Shown here in pieces: positions 8,027 to 17,173 of a stretch of DNA of 64,000 nt; position 1 is the first letter of the stretch, and every line of letters begins with the position of its first letter. The stretch spans positions 270,297-334,296 of the forward strand of contig JACPUC010000008.1 of NCBI GenBank assembly GCA_016192455.1. Direction: 5' to 3'. The notes beneath the pieces are model-generated. The model made no database searches and was not told the origin of the DNA. It was given only the letters and a program-made list of their open reading frames with translations. This stretch comes from Candidatus Tectimicrobiota bacterium (GTDB taxonomy: Bacteria; JACPUC01). The translations under genes were made by a program, and so were the position numbers.

Positions 8027-9510
8027 AACATCCCAAGAAAATCTTGCTGATACCCGTCGTCGCTTCCGCGCTGCTGGCGCTCGGCGCAACGGGCGGAGGG
8101 TGGTGGGCGAGGCACGACGCCAGGTCCGCCAGCACGGCAGCGCACGCGCCGCAGGCCGCCGCGCAGACTGAGCGCAAGGTGCTGTACTGGTACGACCCGA
8201 TGGCCCCGCAGCAGCGCTTCGATCAACCCGGCAAGTCGCCGTTCATGGGCATGGAACTGGTGCCCAAGTATGCCGATGAGACCGACAAGGGCAGTGGGGT
8301 CAAGATCGATCCCGCAGCGATCCAGAACCTCGGTGTGCGACTGGCCAAAGTCGAGCGCATGCCGCTGGCGACTCAGGTCGGGGCTACCGGTCTCATCGCT
8401 TTCAACGAGCGCGACGTGGCGGTGGTGCAGAGCCGGGTTGGCGGCTTCGTCGAGCGAGCCTGGCCGCTGGCCCCGGGCGATGTCGTGAAGGCTGGCCAGC
8501 CCCTGGTGGAATTGCTGGTGCCGGAGTGGGCCGCGGTCCAGCACGAGTGGCTGGCGCTGCGATCCGTCGGTGACGCGGCGCTGCAGGCCGCCGCAAGCGA
8601 GCGGCTGCGCCTTTCGGGTATGCCGGAGGCCCTCATTCGCGAAGTCGAGCAAAGCGGCACAGCGCGTTCGCGCTATACGGTGACCGCGCCCATCGGCGGC
8701 GTGGTGCAGGCCCTCGAGGTGCGCGCAGGCATGACCGTGATGGCGGGACAGACGCTGGCGCGCCTGAATGGACTGTCCACGGTATGGCTGGACGTCGCGG
8801 TGCCCGAGGCGCTGGCCGATGCGGTGCGCGTGGGCAGCCGAGCCCAAGCGCGACTGCCCGCTTTCCCCGGACAACTCATCGAAGGTCGAGTGACCGCGAT
8901 CTTGCCAGCGCTGCAAGAAACCACACGCAGTCTGCGGGTGCGGGTGGAGCTGCCGAACCCGAACGGCCGTCTGCGTCCCGGCCTGTCCGCCCAGGTGACG
9001 CTCACCTCGCCGTTGCAGGACACCGCGCTCGCCGTACCGACCGAGGCGGTGATTCGCACCGGCCAACGCGCCCTCGTGATGGTGGCGCAGGACAACGGGC
9101 GATTCATGCCGGTGGAGGTCACGCTGGGCCGCGAGATCGGTGACCGCACCGTGATCGCCGCGGGACTCGCCGAGCGGCAGCACGTGATCGCCAGCGGGCA
9201 GTTCCTGATCGACTCGGAGGCGAGCCTGCGCGGCATCGTTCTTGGCGCGGCGAGTGAGCCGGCGGCCATGGCCTCCACCGCATTGCACGAGGCCGACGCC
9301 ACGATCGAAGCGATCGAGGGCAACAAGATCACGCTCGCGCATGGGCCGTTCAAGACGCTCGCCATGCCAGGCATGACGATGGCGTACCCGCTGGCCAATC
9401 CTGCCTTGGTCCAGGGCCTGAAAGTCGGCGACAGGGTGCGCATCGGTGTGCGCCAGACGGATGCGGGCCTCGTGGTCGAGCGTCTCGAACAAACACGAGG
9501 TGGTAGATGA
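8023..9510 (+). CDS. RND membrane-fusion protein with fused CusF-like metallochaperone domain (CusB-like)
   Basis: The 495-aa periplasmic adaptor has an N-terminal membrane anchor ([16 protein letters not shown]). A heavy-metal-binding domain follows around residues 53-85 ([22 protein letters not shown]), which in CusB-type proteins carries the Met ligands. The biotinyl/lipoyl hairpin ([24 protein letters not shown]) and beta-barrel parts are intact. Residues about 425-490 ([26 protein letters not shown]) form a CusF-like copper/silver-binding domain fused to the C-terminus. CusF is usually a separate protein; the fusion suggests Cu(I)/Ag(I) as substrate. Overlaps both neighbours by 4 nt. Confidence 0.9.
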   Translation: MKHPKKILLIPVVASALLALGATGGGWWARHDARSASTAAHAPQAAAQTERKVLYWYDPMAPQQRFDQPGKSPFMGMELVPKYADETDKGSGVKIDPAAIQNLGVRLAKVERMPLATQVGATGLIAFNERDVAVVQSRVGGFVERAWPLAPGDVVKAGQPLVELLVPEWAAVQHEWLALRSVGDAALQAAASERLRLSGMPEALIREVEQSGTARSRYTVTAPIGGVVQALEVRAGMTVMAGQTLARLNGLSTVWLDVAVPEALADAVRVGSRAQARLPAFPGQLIEGRVTAILPALQETTRSLRVRVELPNPNGRLRPGLSAQVTLTSPLQDTALAVPTEAVIRTGQRALVMVAQDNGRFMPVEVTLGREIGDRTVIAAGLAERQHVIASGQFLIDSEASLRGIVLGAASEPAAMASTALHEADATIEAIEGNKITLAHGPFKTLAMPGMTMAYPLANPALVQGLKVGDRVRIGVRQTDAGLVVERLEQTRGGR

Positions 9511-12500
9511 TCGCCCAACTCATCCACTGGTCGGTCGCCAACCGCTTTCTGGTGCTGCTGACGACCTTGTTCCTCACGGTCTGGGGCATCTGGTCGGTCA
9601 CGACCATACCCATCGACGCGCTGCCCGATTTGTCCGACGTGCAGGTGATCATCCGCACGAGTTACCCGGGCCAGGCGCCGCAGATCGTCGAGAACCAGGT
9701 GACCTACCCTTTGGCCACCACCATGCTGTCGGTGTCCGGCGCCAAAACGGTACGCGGCTTCTCCTTTTTTGGCGACAGCTTCGTCTACGTGCTGTTCGAG
9801 GACGGCACGGACCTGTACTGGGCGCGCTCCAGGGTGTTGGAATATCTCAACCAGGTGCAGGGGCGATTGCCGGCCACCGCCAAGCCCGCCCTGGGGCCGG
9901 ATGCCACGGGTGTGGGCTGGATCTACCAGTACGCGCTGATCGACAAGACCGGCCGGCACGATCTCTCGCAACTACGCGCGCTGCAGGACTGGTTCTTGAA
10001 GTTCGAGCTGAAGACCCTGCTCAACGTCGCCGAAGTCGCCACCGTCGGCGGCATGGTTAAGCAATACCAGATCGTGCTCGACCCGGTGAAGCTCGTGAGC
10101 CTCGGCATCACGCACGAGCAAGTGATCGACGCCTTGCGCCGCGCCAACCAGGAAACCGGTGGGTCCGTGCTCACCCTGGGCGAAACGGAACTGATGGTGC
10201 GCGCCAGCGGCTACCTGAAGTCGATCGACGATTTCCGCGCGATTCCGCTCAAGCTCGAAGGCGGCGTGCCGGTGACGCTTGGCGATGTCGCCCACATCCA
10301 GCGCGGCCCCGAGATGCGGCGCGGTATCGCCGAACTCGACGGCGAAGGCGAGGTGGTGGGCGGCGTGGTCGTCCTGCGCTCGGGCAAGAACGCGCGCGAG
10401 ACGCTGGCCGCCGTGCACGCCAAGCTCGAATCCCTCAAAGCCAGCCTGCCCAAGGGTGTGGAGATCGTCACCACCTACGACCGAGGCGCGCTCATCGACC
10501 GGGCCATCGACAACCTCTCGTACAAGCTGATCGAGGAGTTCATCGTCGTCGCGCTCGTCTGCGCGCTGTTCCTGTGGCATCTGCGTTCGTCGCTGGTGGC
10601 CATCGTGTCCCTGCCGCTCGGGGTGTTGATCGCCTTCATCGTCATGCGCCATCAGGGCATCAACGCCAACATCATGTCGCTGAGCGGCATCGCGATTGCT
10701 GTGGGCGCCATGGTCGATGCGGCCGTGGTGATGATCGAGAACGCCCACAAAAAGGTGGAGGTCTGGCAGCACGCGAATCCGGGCGAGACACTCAAGGGCG
10801 ACGCGCACTGGCAAGTGATGACAGAGGCAGCGGTCGAGGTGGGTCCGGCGCTGTTTTTTTCGCTGCTCATCATCACCCTGTCTTTCATCCCCGTGTTCAC
10901 CCTGGAAGCGCAGGAGGGGCGCTTGTTCGGGCCGCTCGCCTTCACCAAAACCTATGCCATGGCGGCCGCGGCGGCCCTCTCGGTGACGCTCATCCCGATC
11001 ATGATGGGCTACTGGATACGCGGCAAGCTGCCGGATGAGTCGCGCAATCCGCTCAACCGCTGGCTGGTGCGTGCTTATCACCCGCTGCTGGATGCGGTGC
11101 TGGCACGCCCCAAGCTCACGCTCGTGCTGGCCGTGCTGCTCACCCTCACCGCGGCCTGGCCGATCAGCCGCCTCGGCGGCGAATTCCTGCCGCCGCTCGA
11201 CGAAGGTGATCTGCTCTATATGCCAAGCGCGCTACCGAACTTGTCAGCCCAGAAGGCCGGCGAGATATTGCAGCAGACTGACCGCATGATCAAGACCGTC
11301 CCCGAAGTGGCGCGCGTGTTCGGCAAAGCAGGCCGCGCCGAGACCGCCACGGATCCGGCGCAGTTGGAGATGTTCGAGACCACGATCCAGTTCAAACCGC
11401 GTGATCAATGGCGGGCGGGCATGACGGCCGCGAAGCTCGTGGAGCAACTGGACCGGGCCGTCCAGGTGCCGGGGCTGACCAACATCTGGATTCCGCCCAT
11501 CCGCAACCGCATCGACATGCTCGCCACCGGCATCAAGAGCCCCATCGGCGTCAAGATTGCCGGGACCAATCTGGCCGATATCGACCGCGTCGCGCAGCAG
11601 GTGGAACGCATCGCCAAAACCGTGCCCGGCGTCTCATCGGCGCTGGCCGAGCGCCTCACCGGCGGGCGCTACGTCGATGTCGAGATCGACCGCGCGGCTG
11701 CCGCCCGCTACGGGCTCAACATCAGCGAAGTGCAGTCCGTGGTGGCGAGCCTCATCGGCGGTGAAAACGTCGGCGAGACCGTGGAGGGCCTGGCGCGCCA
11801 TCCGATCAATGTCCGCTATCCACGCGAGTGGCGCGACACGGTGGAGCGTCTTGCGCAACTGCCCATCGTCACGCCCATGGGCAGCCAGCTCACGCTGGGC
11901 ACGGTGGCACGCGTCAAGGTCACCGACGGCCCACCCTTCCTCAAGAGCGAAAACGCGCGCCCCAGCGGCTGGGTGTACGTCGATGTGCGCGGCCGCGATC
12001 TGGCCTCCACGGTGGCCGATCTGCGTGCGGCGGTCACGCGCGAGGTCAGGCTCGAACCTGGCATAAGCCTGGCCTATTCCGGTCAGTTCGAGTTCATGGA
12101 ACGCGCCAACGCGCGGCTCAAACTCGTGGTGCCGGCCACCTTGCTGATCATCTTCGTGTTGCTGTATCTCACCTTCGCCCACTTTGACGAAGCCTTGCTG
12201 ATCCTCGCCACGTTGCCCTTCGCGCTCACCGGCGGCGTGTGGTTCCTGTACCTGATGGGCTTCAACCTGTCGGTTGCCACTGGGGTGGGCTTCATCGCGC
12301 TGGCCGGGGTGGCGGCAGAGTTTGGGGTGGTCATGCTGATCTATCTCAAGCACGCCTGGTACGACCGGATCGATGCCGGCCAAGCGACCGAGTCCGGCCT
12401 GCTCGATGCGATCCGCGAAGGTGCCGTGCTGCGTGTGCGGCCCAAGGCGATGACGGTGGCCGTCATCGTTGCCGGCCTCTTGCCCATTCTGTGGGGGAGC

Positions 12501-12659
12501 GGCACAGGCAGCGAGGTGATGAGCCGCATTGCCGCTCCCATGGTGGGCGGCATGGTCAGCGCGCCGCTCTTGTCCTTGTTCGTTATTCCCGCAGCGTACC
12601 GGCTGATGCGCCGCCGGCAACTTCCCTCAGCCACTCATCCGCAAACGAAAAGAGACTAA
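9507..12659 (+). CDS. Heavy-metal efflux RND transporter (CusA/CzcA family)
   Basis: The 1050-aa inner-membrane pump is full length for the HME-RND family. It starts with the usual [18 protein letters not shown] and [14 protein letters not shown]. Two porter regions and twelve transmembrane segments are visible as hydrophobic runs; [17 protein letters not shown] is the TM4 signature of HME-RND pumps. It drives export of monovalent or divalent metal ions (Cu/Ag preferred, given the CusF fusion next door) with proton motive force. The last gene of a CusC-B-A order, with 4-nt overlaps. A fourth cistron begins 2 nt after the stop but is cut off. Confidence 0.93.
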   Translation: MIAQLIHWSVANRFLVLLTTLFLTVWGIWSVTTIPIDALPDLSDVQVIIRTSYPGQAPQIVENQVTYPLATTMLSVSGAKTVRGFSFFGDSFVYVLFEDGTDLYWARSRVLEYLNQVQGRLPATAKPALGPDATGVGWIYQYALIDKTGRHDLSQLRALQDWFLKFELKTLLNVAEVATVGGMVKQYQIVLDPVKLVSLGITHEQVIDALRRANQETGGSVLTLGETELMVRASGYLKSIDDFRAIPLKLEGGVPVTLGDVAHIQRGPEMRRGIAELDGEGEVVGGVVVLRSGKNARETLAAVHAKLESLKASLPKGVEIVTTYDRGALIDRAIDNLSYKLIEEFIVVALVCALFLWHLRSSLVAIVSLPLGVLIAFIVMRHQGINANIMSLSGIAIAVGAMVDAAVVMIENAHKKVEVWQHANPGETLKGDAHWQVMTEAAVEVGPALFFSLLIITLSFIPVFTLEAQEGRLFGPLAFTKTYAMAAAAALSVTLIPIMMGYWIRGKLPDESRNPLNRWLVRAYHPLLDAVLARPKLTLVLAVLLTLTAAWPISRLGGEFLPPLDEGDLLYMPSALPNLSAQKAGEILQQTDRMIKTVPEVARVFGKAGRAETATDPAQLEMFETTIQFKPRDQWRAGMTAAKLVEQLDRAVQVPGLTNIWIPPIRNRIDMLATGIKSPIGVKIAGTNLADIDRVAQQVERIAKTVPGVSSALAERLTGGRYVDVEIDRAAAARYGLNISEVQSVVASLIGGENVGETVEGLARHPINVRYPREWRDTVERLAQLPIVTPMGSQLTLGTVARVKVTDGPPFLKSENARPSGWVYVDVRGRDLASTVADLRAAVTREVRLEPGISLAYSGQFEFMERANARLKLVVPATLLIIFVLLYLTFAHFDEALLILATLPFALTGGVWFLYLMGFNLSVATGVGFIALAGVAAEFGVVMLIYLKHAWYDRIDAGQATESGLLDAIREGAVLRVRPKAMTVAVIVAGLLPILWGSGTGSEVMSRIAAPMVGGMVSAPLLSLFVIPAAYRLMRRRQLPSATHPQTKRD

Positions 12660-12661
12660 CC

Positions 12662-12772
12662 ATGAAGAAATCGATCCCTTCTATATTAGTACTCCTGTGT
12701 CATAAAGTTCCTCCCGCCCGCGTCTCCCTGCCGCACCAGAGGCAGGGGTGGCGGCGGAGGAGGACCTCATAA
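12662..12772 (+). pseudogene. Truncated fourth gene of the efflux operon (signal-peptide fragment only)
   Basis: ATG 12662 starts MKKSIPSILVLLC, a plausible signal peptide directly behind cusA. From about base 12698 the frame reads into unrelated sequence and then into the second ssrA fragment, ending at TAA 12770-12772. The original gene (position suggests a periplasmic metal-binding protein) was cut at the right junction of the islet. Confidence 0.55.
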
Positions 12773-12956
12773 ACAGAGACCAGCGCCGCAGGTTCCGCCT
12801 GGCTGCCTGCCGCGCGAACCAACGCCGGACTAGGGACCGGTTGTATCCCCCGCCCGTGGGAGTCACCGGCACGAAGCACCCAATAACGAGGCTACGCATG
12901 TAGACGCACGGCGTGTAGACCTTCGGACGCGGGTTCGATTCCCGCCGCCTCCACCA
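12767..12956 (+). pseudogene. Second copy of the ssrA 3' end (displaced native end)
   Basis: 190 nt corresponding to 6046-6235, ending in the same T-arm, acceptor strand and encoded CCA (12954-12956). No 5' half of tmRNA lies upstream. An intrinsic terminator begins 10 nt later, which is expected for the native end of the gene. It is therefore likely the original 3' end of ssrA left behind after integration. Confidence 0.85.
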
Positions 12957-12965
12957 ATTCGCCGC

Positions 12966-12995
12966 AAGGCCAACCGGTGACGGTTGGCCTTTTTA
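12966..12995 (+). terminator. Intrinsic terminator (original ssrA terminator)
   Basis: AAGGCCAACCG (12966-12976) pairs perfectly with CGGTTGGCCTT (12981-12991) around GTGA and runs into TTTTT. The stem, loop and U-tail are textbook. Confidence 0.9.
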
Positions 12996-13009
12996 GTTGA
13001 GTAGGCTGT

Positions 13010-13048
13010 CGTTTCGGTCCTTCCCCCTTTGGAGGAAGGACTGAAACG
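13010..13048. repeat. 15-bp inverted repeat in a gene-free spot
   Basis: CGTTTCGGTCCTTCC (13010-13024) and GGAAGGACTGAAACG (13034-13048) are complementary except one position, with a 9-nt spacer. No U-run. It may be a recombinase site, a palindromic repeat, or a second transcription barrier between ssrA and the abiE genes. Confidence 0.55.
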
Positions 13049-13094
13049 CAAGATGAAGGCACGTCACCATCCGAAAGCCGGGAAACCCTCCCTG

Positions 13095-13138
13095 TTCCAT
13101 AATGTAGGTAATTATTGACAACTACCTACATTTTGGAA
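13095..13138 (+). promoter_or_regulatory. 16-bp inverted-repeat operator of the abiE module
   Basis: TTCCATAATGTAGGTA (13095-13110) and TACCTACATTTTGGAA (13123-13138) are complementary at 15 of 16 positions around a 12-bp AT-rich spacer that contains TTGACA. It ends 12 nt before the AbiEi start. AbiEi antitoxins are known to repress their own operon by binding inverted repeats, so this is the likely autoregulatory site. Confidence 0.65.
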
Positions 13139-13150
13139 CACCATGCCTGC

Positions 13151-13750
13151 ATGGAATCTTCTCACCAAGCTCTCCTCGACCTGGCCAAGCACCATGGTCT
13201 GATACGCCCGCGCGACCTGGCGCCCCTGGGGATTTCACGGGTTGCCCTGACACGGCTTGTGCGCCGCGGGATGCTCGAGCGGGTCGGCCGTGGCCTCTAT
13301 GCGCTTCCAGACCGGTCCGTCTCCGAGCATGCTGCTCTGGCCGAGGTCGCCCGCAAGTACCCGCAGGGAGTGATCTGCCTGCTGTCGGCACTGCGATTCC
13401 ACAACCTCACCACCCAGTCCCCCTTCGAAGTCTGGCTGGCAATTCCGAACAAGGCCCGCGCGCCCCGGCTCGAGTACCCACCGCTGCGGATCGTGCGATT
13501 CTCCAGCCAGGCTCTTATCGAAGGCATGGAGGAGCACGTGGTCGACGGTGTTCCGGTCCACGTGACCACCGTTGCCAAGACGGTGGCCGACTGCTTCAAG
13601 TACCGGAACAAGATCGGCCTGGACGTAGCTCTCGAAGCGCTACGGGAGGCGTGGAGAGAGAAGCGCGTCAGCATGGACGAGCTATGGCGCTATGCCCGGG
13701 TCTGCCGGGTCAGCAATGTGATGCGGCCTTATCTCGAAAGCCTGACGTGA
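13151..13750 (+). CDS. AbiEi-family antitoxin (type IV toxin-antitoxin transcriptional repressor)
   Basis: The 199-aa protein has an N-terminal winged helix (ALLDLAKHHGLIRPRDLAPLGISRVALTRLVRRGMLERVGRGLYAL, in pieces around residues 6-52) and the C-terminal domain expected for AbiEi, including VARKYPQGVICLLSALRFHNL, VTTVAKTVADCFKYRNKIG and EALREAWREKR. In the family it neutralises the AbiEii nucleotidyltransferase without stable binding and represses the operon. The ATG at 13151 follows the palindromic operator closely. Its stop overlaps the GTG start of the toxin (GTGA at 13747), the usual coupled arrangement. Confidence 0.88.
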   Translation: MESSHQALLDLAKHHGLIRPRDLAPLGISRVALTRLVRRGMLERVGRGLYALPDRSVSEHAALAEVARKYPQGVICLLSALRFHNLTTQSPFEVWLAIPNKARAPRLEYPPLRIVRFSSQALIEGMEEHVVDGVPVHVTTVAKTVADCFKYRNKIGLDVALEALREAWREKRVSMDELWRYARVCRVSNVMRPYLESLT

Positions 13751-14648
13751 ACAAGCGGAACATGGCGGCCTCGGTGCGCGCCCGGTTGCTCGACAAGGCC
13801 CGTGCCGAAAAACTGGACTTCAACCTCCTCCTCACCCGTTACGCACTGGAACGCCTCCTCTATCGGTTGAGCACCTCGCTTTACGCCGATCAGTTCCTGC
13901 TCAAGGGCGCACTGCTGTTCGACCTATGGTTCGGCATTTCACACCGACCAACCCGCGATGCCGATCTGCTGGGGCTCGGTTCGGCAGAAGTACGGCACAT
14001 CGACACCGTGTTCCGAGGACTATGTGCGGTTGCGGTTGACGACGGAATTGTCTTCCAACCGGAATCGGTACGTGTCGAGGAAATCCGCAAGGAGGCCACA
14101 TATCCCGGTGTGCGCGTGACTCTCGTGGGCCTGATCGAGAAGGCGCGCTGCCGGTGCAGGTTGACATTGGTTTCGGCGATGCTGTCACGCCGGGTCCAGA
14201 AGCCATTGAGTACCCGGTAGTGCTTGCCGATCTGCCGGCGCCGAGGCTGCGCGCGTACCCGCGATATTCGGTGATCGCCGAGAAACTTGAAGCAATTGTG
14301 TCGCTCGGCATTGCCAACAGCCGCATGAAGGACTACTTCGACCTGCGGATCCTGGGCAGGTACAGCGATTTCGACGGCGGCATCCTCTGCCAGGCGATCC
14401 GCGCTACCTTCGATCGGCGGAACACGCCGCTACCGGAGGGTGTGCCGCTCGGCCTGTCTGACGAGTTCGCGCAGGATCGGCGGAAGCAGGTGCAATGGCA
14501 GGCATTCTTGAAGAAGAACGTGTTGACCGCCACCACGCTGGCCGAGGTCGTGGCATCGCTGAGGGCGTTCCTGATGCCGCCGCTCGATGCGCTTCATCAA
14601 GAAGCGGAGTTCCCACGACGGTGGCGAGCCGGTGGCGTGTGGGAATAG
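13747..14648 (+). pseudogene. AbiEii/AbiGii-type nucleotidyltransferase toxin, frameshifted
   Basis: The first part (GTG 13747, MNKRNMAASVRARLLDKA) carries the nucleotidyltransferase core: LYADQFLLKGALLFDLW and RPTRDADLLGLG, the KGG/D-x-D region of the AbiEii fold. The frame breaks near 14147 and continues one base out of phase as LPVQVDIGFGDAVTPGP, then KLEAIVSLGIANSRMKDYFDLR and DEFAQDRRKQVQWQAF to the stop at 14648. The expected join (EKARLPVQVDIG) is restored by adding one C in the GCGCGCTGCC stretch. Both halves together are full length (about 300 aa). It is either a real inactivating deletion or an assembly error in a GC run. Confidence 0.82.
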
Positions 14649-14662
14649 CGCTCGGCGCTCGC

Positions 14663-14762
14663 GTCGGTTGCGGAGGCAGGAATCGAACCGCTGACAGGGG
14701 ATGTAAGGTTCAAGCTGGTACCGGCATCGAGAACCAGCAGGGCACCGTTTGAACATCCCCTG
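14663..14762. other. tRNA-3'-end-like remnant followed by a nested hairpin
   Basis: On the minus strand GGTTCGATTCCTGCCTCCGC (about 14670-14690) resembles the T-loop and acceptor end of a tRNA or tmRNA, but its T-stem does not pair. Beside it CAGGGGATGT (14695-14704) pairs perfectly with ACATCCCCTG (14753-14762), enclosing TTCA/TGAA and CTGGT/ACCAG stems. It could be a decayed integration site or a small structured RNA; not a functional tRNA by eye. Confidence 0.4.
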
Positions 14763-14893
14763 CGGTGGTGCTCCTCGGCCGGGATTTCCGGTTGTCTCCC
14801 ACACAGTTTGAACCAACACGCAACCTTACGATTGTACGCTTTCAACGCTTGGGGGGACGCTGGCTGCCAGCCCACCCACACCGTTGCAAGGAC

Positions 14894-14917
14894 AGCCACC
14901 TACAGGTGGCTTTTTTT
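14894..14917 (+). terminator. Intrinsic terminator downstream of the abiE region
   Basis: AGCCACCT (14894-14901) and AGGTGGCT (14904-14911) form a perfect stem followed by seven T. What transcript it ends is unclear; the stretch 14770-14890 upstream has no supported gene. Confidence 0.75.
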
Positions 14918-15011
14918 GCGCAGTCCCGCCTGTCCGCGGGGGTTCCGCGAAAATCCGCGGACTCCTGATCCCGGCTGCCTGGCTCCGCTGACTTTCAGAG
15001 TGTGAATTCTC

Positions 15012-15053
15012 TTGATCGTGCGCCTCCTTCCATGTATTATCGAATCACGATAA
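15012..15053 (+). promoter_or_regulatory. chrA promoter with overlapping palindromic operator
   Basis: TTGATC (15012-15017) and TATTAT (15035-15040) are 17 nt apart. A perfect inverted repeat TTATCG-AATCA-CGATAA (15037-15053) overlaps the -10 and likely start site. The PadR-family gene after chrA is the natural candidate for the repressor. Confidence 0.6.
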
Positions 15054-15108
15054 CGAATGCCGATGATTGCCTCCCGCGCCTCACCCCTGTGTGACTTGAG
15101 GGCCTCTT

Positions 15109-16326
15109 ATGGGATCAGCCATGGCAACCACCACCGATGACCGAGTCTCCACCTTGACCGCCTTTCTCATTTTCCTGCGACTGGGCCTGACCTCGTTCGG
15201 CGGGCCGATCGCCCACCTCGGCTATTTTCGGGACGAGTTCGTGGCGCGCCGACGCTGGCTCAGCGAACAGAGCTATGCCGACTTGGTGGCCCTCTGCCAG
15301 TTCTTGCCCGGACCGGCCAGCAGTCAGGTGGGCATCGCCATCGGCCTGTCGCAGGCCGGCCTACCCGGCGCGCTGGCCGCGTGGCTGGGCTTTACCCTCC
15401 CCTCGGCGTTGGCGCTGACCCTGTTTGCCCTGGGGATGACCATGTGGGGAAATGTTCTGGATGCTGGACCGCTGCATGGTCTCAAGGTGGTCGCGGTTGC
15501 GGTCGTGGCGCAAGCCGTCTGGGGCATGGCGCGCAATCTTTGCCCCGACGCAGCGCGAATCACGCTGGCCGCGGCGGCGGCCGGCATCGTGCTCCTCTGG
15601 CCGACCGCCTGGGGACAAGTCGGCGTGATCGCCGCCGGCGGAGTCGCCGGCCTGCTTCTGTTCAAACCCGAATCCCAGGACGAGCACTCGCCGCTGCCGA
15701 TCACGGTCAGTCGCCGGATGGCCCTGGCTGCGCTGCTGGTGTTTTTCTGTTTCCTCGTCGGCTTGCCGCTGGCCGCGCAAAGCGGGCAGAGCCAGACCTT
15801 GTCGTTGATTGATGCCTTCTACCGAGCGGGTTCCCTGGTGTTCGGCGGCGGCCATGTGGTGTTGCCACTCCTGCAATCCGAAGTCGTTCCCCCTGGTTGG
15901 GTCAGCAAGGAAGCTTTCCTCGCCGGCTATGGCGCGGCGCAGGCAGTGCCGGGGCCGCTTCTCACCTTCGCCGCCTATCTCGGCGCCGTGATGCGTCCGG
16001 CGCCGAATGGCTGGCTCGGTGGGCTGATCAGCCTGCTCGCCATCTTCGCACCCTCGTTCCTCTTGGTCGTCGGTGTCTTGCCGTTCTGGGAGCGGCTGCG
16101 CCGGCACCTCCGTACCCAAGCAGCTCTGCGTGGCATCAACGCGGCTGTCGTCGGCCTGCTGTTGGCCGCCCTCTATCACCCTGTGTGGACCAGTGCCATC
16201 CTAAGACCGGCCGATTTCGTCCTCGGTTTAGCCGCCTTCGTAGCCCTGGCGTTCTGGAAACTGCCGCCGTGGTTGGTGGTGCTCCTCAGCGCGCTGGGCG
16301 GCTGGCTCCTTGGCATCTTGTCGTAG
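15109..16326 (+). CDS. chrA: Chromate transporter ChrA
   Basis: The 405-aa inner-membrane protein of the CHR family exports chromate. It is the two-domain long form: the first CHR domain starts with LTSFGGPIAHLGYFRDEFV and contains CQFLPGPASSQ, and the second repeats the pattern with SLVFGGGHVVLPLLQ and GAAQAVPGPLLTFAAYLG. About ten hydrophobic segments are visible. ATG 15109 has GAGGG 6 nt upstream; an internal ATG at 15121 is also possible. A palindromic operator overlaps the promoter, and a PadR-type regulator follows after 21 nt in the same orientation, suggesting a two-gene, metal- or stress-responsive unit. Confidence 0.93.
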   Translation: MGSAMATTTDDRVSTLTAFLIFLRLGLTSFGGPIAHLGYFRDEFVARRRWLSEQSYADLVALCQFLPGPASSQVGIAIGLSQAGLPGALAAWLGFTLPSALALTLFALGMTMWGNVLDAGPLHGLKVVAVAVVAQAVWGMARNLCPDAARITLAAAAAGIVLLWPTAWGQVGVIAAGGVAGLLLFKPESQDEHSPLPITVSRRMALAALLVFFCFLVGLPLAAQSGQSQTLSLIDAFYRAGSLVFGGGHVVLPLLQSEVVPPGWVSKEAFLAGYGAAQAVPGPLLTFAAYLGAVMRPAPNGWLGGLISLLAIFAPSFLLVVGVLPFWERLRRHLRTQAALRGINAAVVGLLLAALYHPVWTSAILRPADFVLGLAAFVALAFWKLPPWLVVLLSALGGWLLGILS

Positions 16327-16347
16327 GCGAAACGAGGAAAAACGACG

Positions 16348-16683
16348 GTGACGGACAAGGACTTGTATGGCGGACTGATCCGCCTGCACATCCTCTATCA
16401 TGCAGCACAAGGACCGATCTTCGGCCTGGGTATCATGGAAGAATTGGCGCGGCACGGCTATGACATCAGCGCGGGCACGCTCTACCCGATGCTGCACGGA
16501 CTCGAACGCAAGGGCTATCTGCGGTCGCGCCACGAACGAACGGGGCGTCGCGAGCGGCGCATCTATGAGATCACCCCCGAGGGTTTGGCGGCCCTGCAAT
16601 CTGCCCGTATCAAAGTCAAAGAGTTATTCGGGGAATTGTTCGAAGACGGTCCTGATGAGGCTGCGGGAGGCTGTGCAGATTGA
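16348..16683 (+). CDS. PadR-family transcriptional regulator
   Basis: The 111-aa protein begins at GTG 16348 with GAGG upstream. It has the compact PadR winged helix: LHILYHAAQGPIFGLGIMEEL, HGYDISAGTLYPMLHGLERKGYL, and the wing GRRERRIYEITPEGLAAL. The short C-terminal dimerisation helix is typical of PadR subfamily 2. Spacing of 21 nt behind chrA indicates co-transcription. It probably represses the pair through the palindrome at 15037-15053. PadR-like regulators next to chrA are known in other bacteria, but the ligand here is unknown. Confidence 0.88.
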   Translation: MTDKDLYGGLIRLHILYHAAQGPIFGLGIMEELARHGYDISAGTLYPMLHGLERKGYLRSRHERTGRRERRIYEITPEGLAALQSARIKVKELFGELFEDGPDEAAGGCAD

Positions 16684-16729
16684 CGCTCTGGCAGCCACGG
16701 CGGCATCTCTTGGCCACAGGTGAGCGGGT

Positions 16730-16918
16730 TCACACCGCACGACGCGTCCGCTGCTTCTCCCCCAACATCGGCGGATCGACCGAGGGATCGACCAGGGTCG
16801 CGTCGGGCGGAAGGGTCTCGTTAGGAATCGCGGCAACGACCTCCGACGCCAGGATCGGCAGATTGAGTAGCCGGTCCACGTAGCCGCGGTCGATGCCCTG
16901 GCGCTTTCGTCCGCTCTC
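16730..16918 (-). pseudogene. Serine-recombinase C-terminal remnant
   Basis: On the minus strand the frame reads GRKRQGIDRGYVDRLLNLP and ILASEVVAAI before a stop at 16730-16732, followed back by a short proline-rich tail. DRGYV-RLL-L-ILA-EVV-AI matches the end of the helix-turn-helix region of large resolvase/recombinase-like proteins from mobile elements. No start or catalytic serine domain is present upstream, so only a fragment remains. The rest of 16684-17173 holds no gene. Confidence 0.5.
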
Positions 16919-17173
16919 CCCGCCCCTCTTACCTGGGCCCCCTCCTTGGACAACCCCACCACCTCAAACCAGGCGCCTTGCCAGCCCCTTGACAATCCCC
17001 TCAATCCTGTCCAAAAGGGGATCAGAGAGTACCTTCCAGAGGGTTCGAAGCACAGCCGAGGCCGAGCTTCTGGGCTCAAGGCAGTCCTCGACGCGGCGCA
17101 CGCCGCAGCCGGGGGCGGGTGATGAGGTTGCGCAGAAGCCACGCGCGGGAGCACGAAAGCATGGGGTGGAACC

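Larger units (their letters stand above)
6236..12766 (+). mobile_element. Integrase-less islet in ssrA carrying a Cus/Czc-type efflux operon
   Basis: The segment between the two ssrA 3' copies holds only the metal-efflux genes and a truncated fourth gene. The native terminator lies after the second copy. No integrase is present, so the element is either a decayed island or was mobilised in trans. The coding style of the Cus genes is beta/gamma-proteobacterial in feel, which agrees with transfer, but this was not computed. Confidence 0.7.

Noticed and set aside
14663..14770. Functional tRNA gene on the minus strand
   Set aside because: The T-stem does not pair, no matching acceptor 5' strand or anticodon arm could be built.
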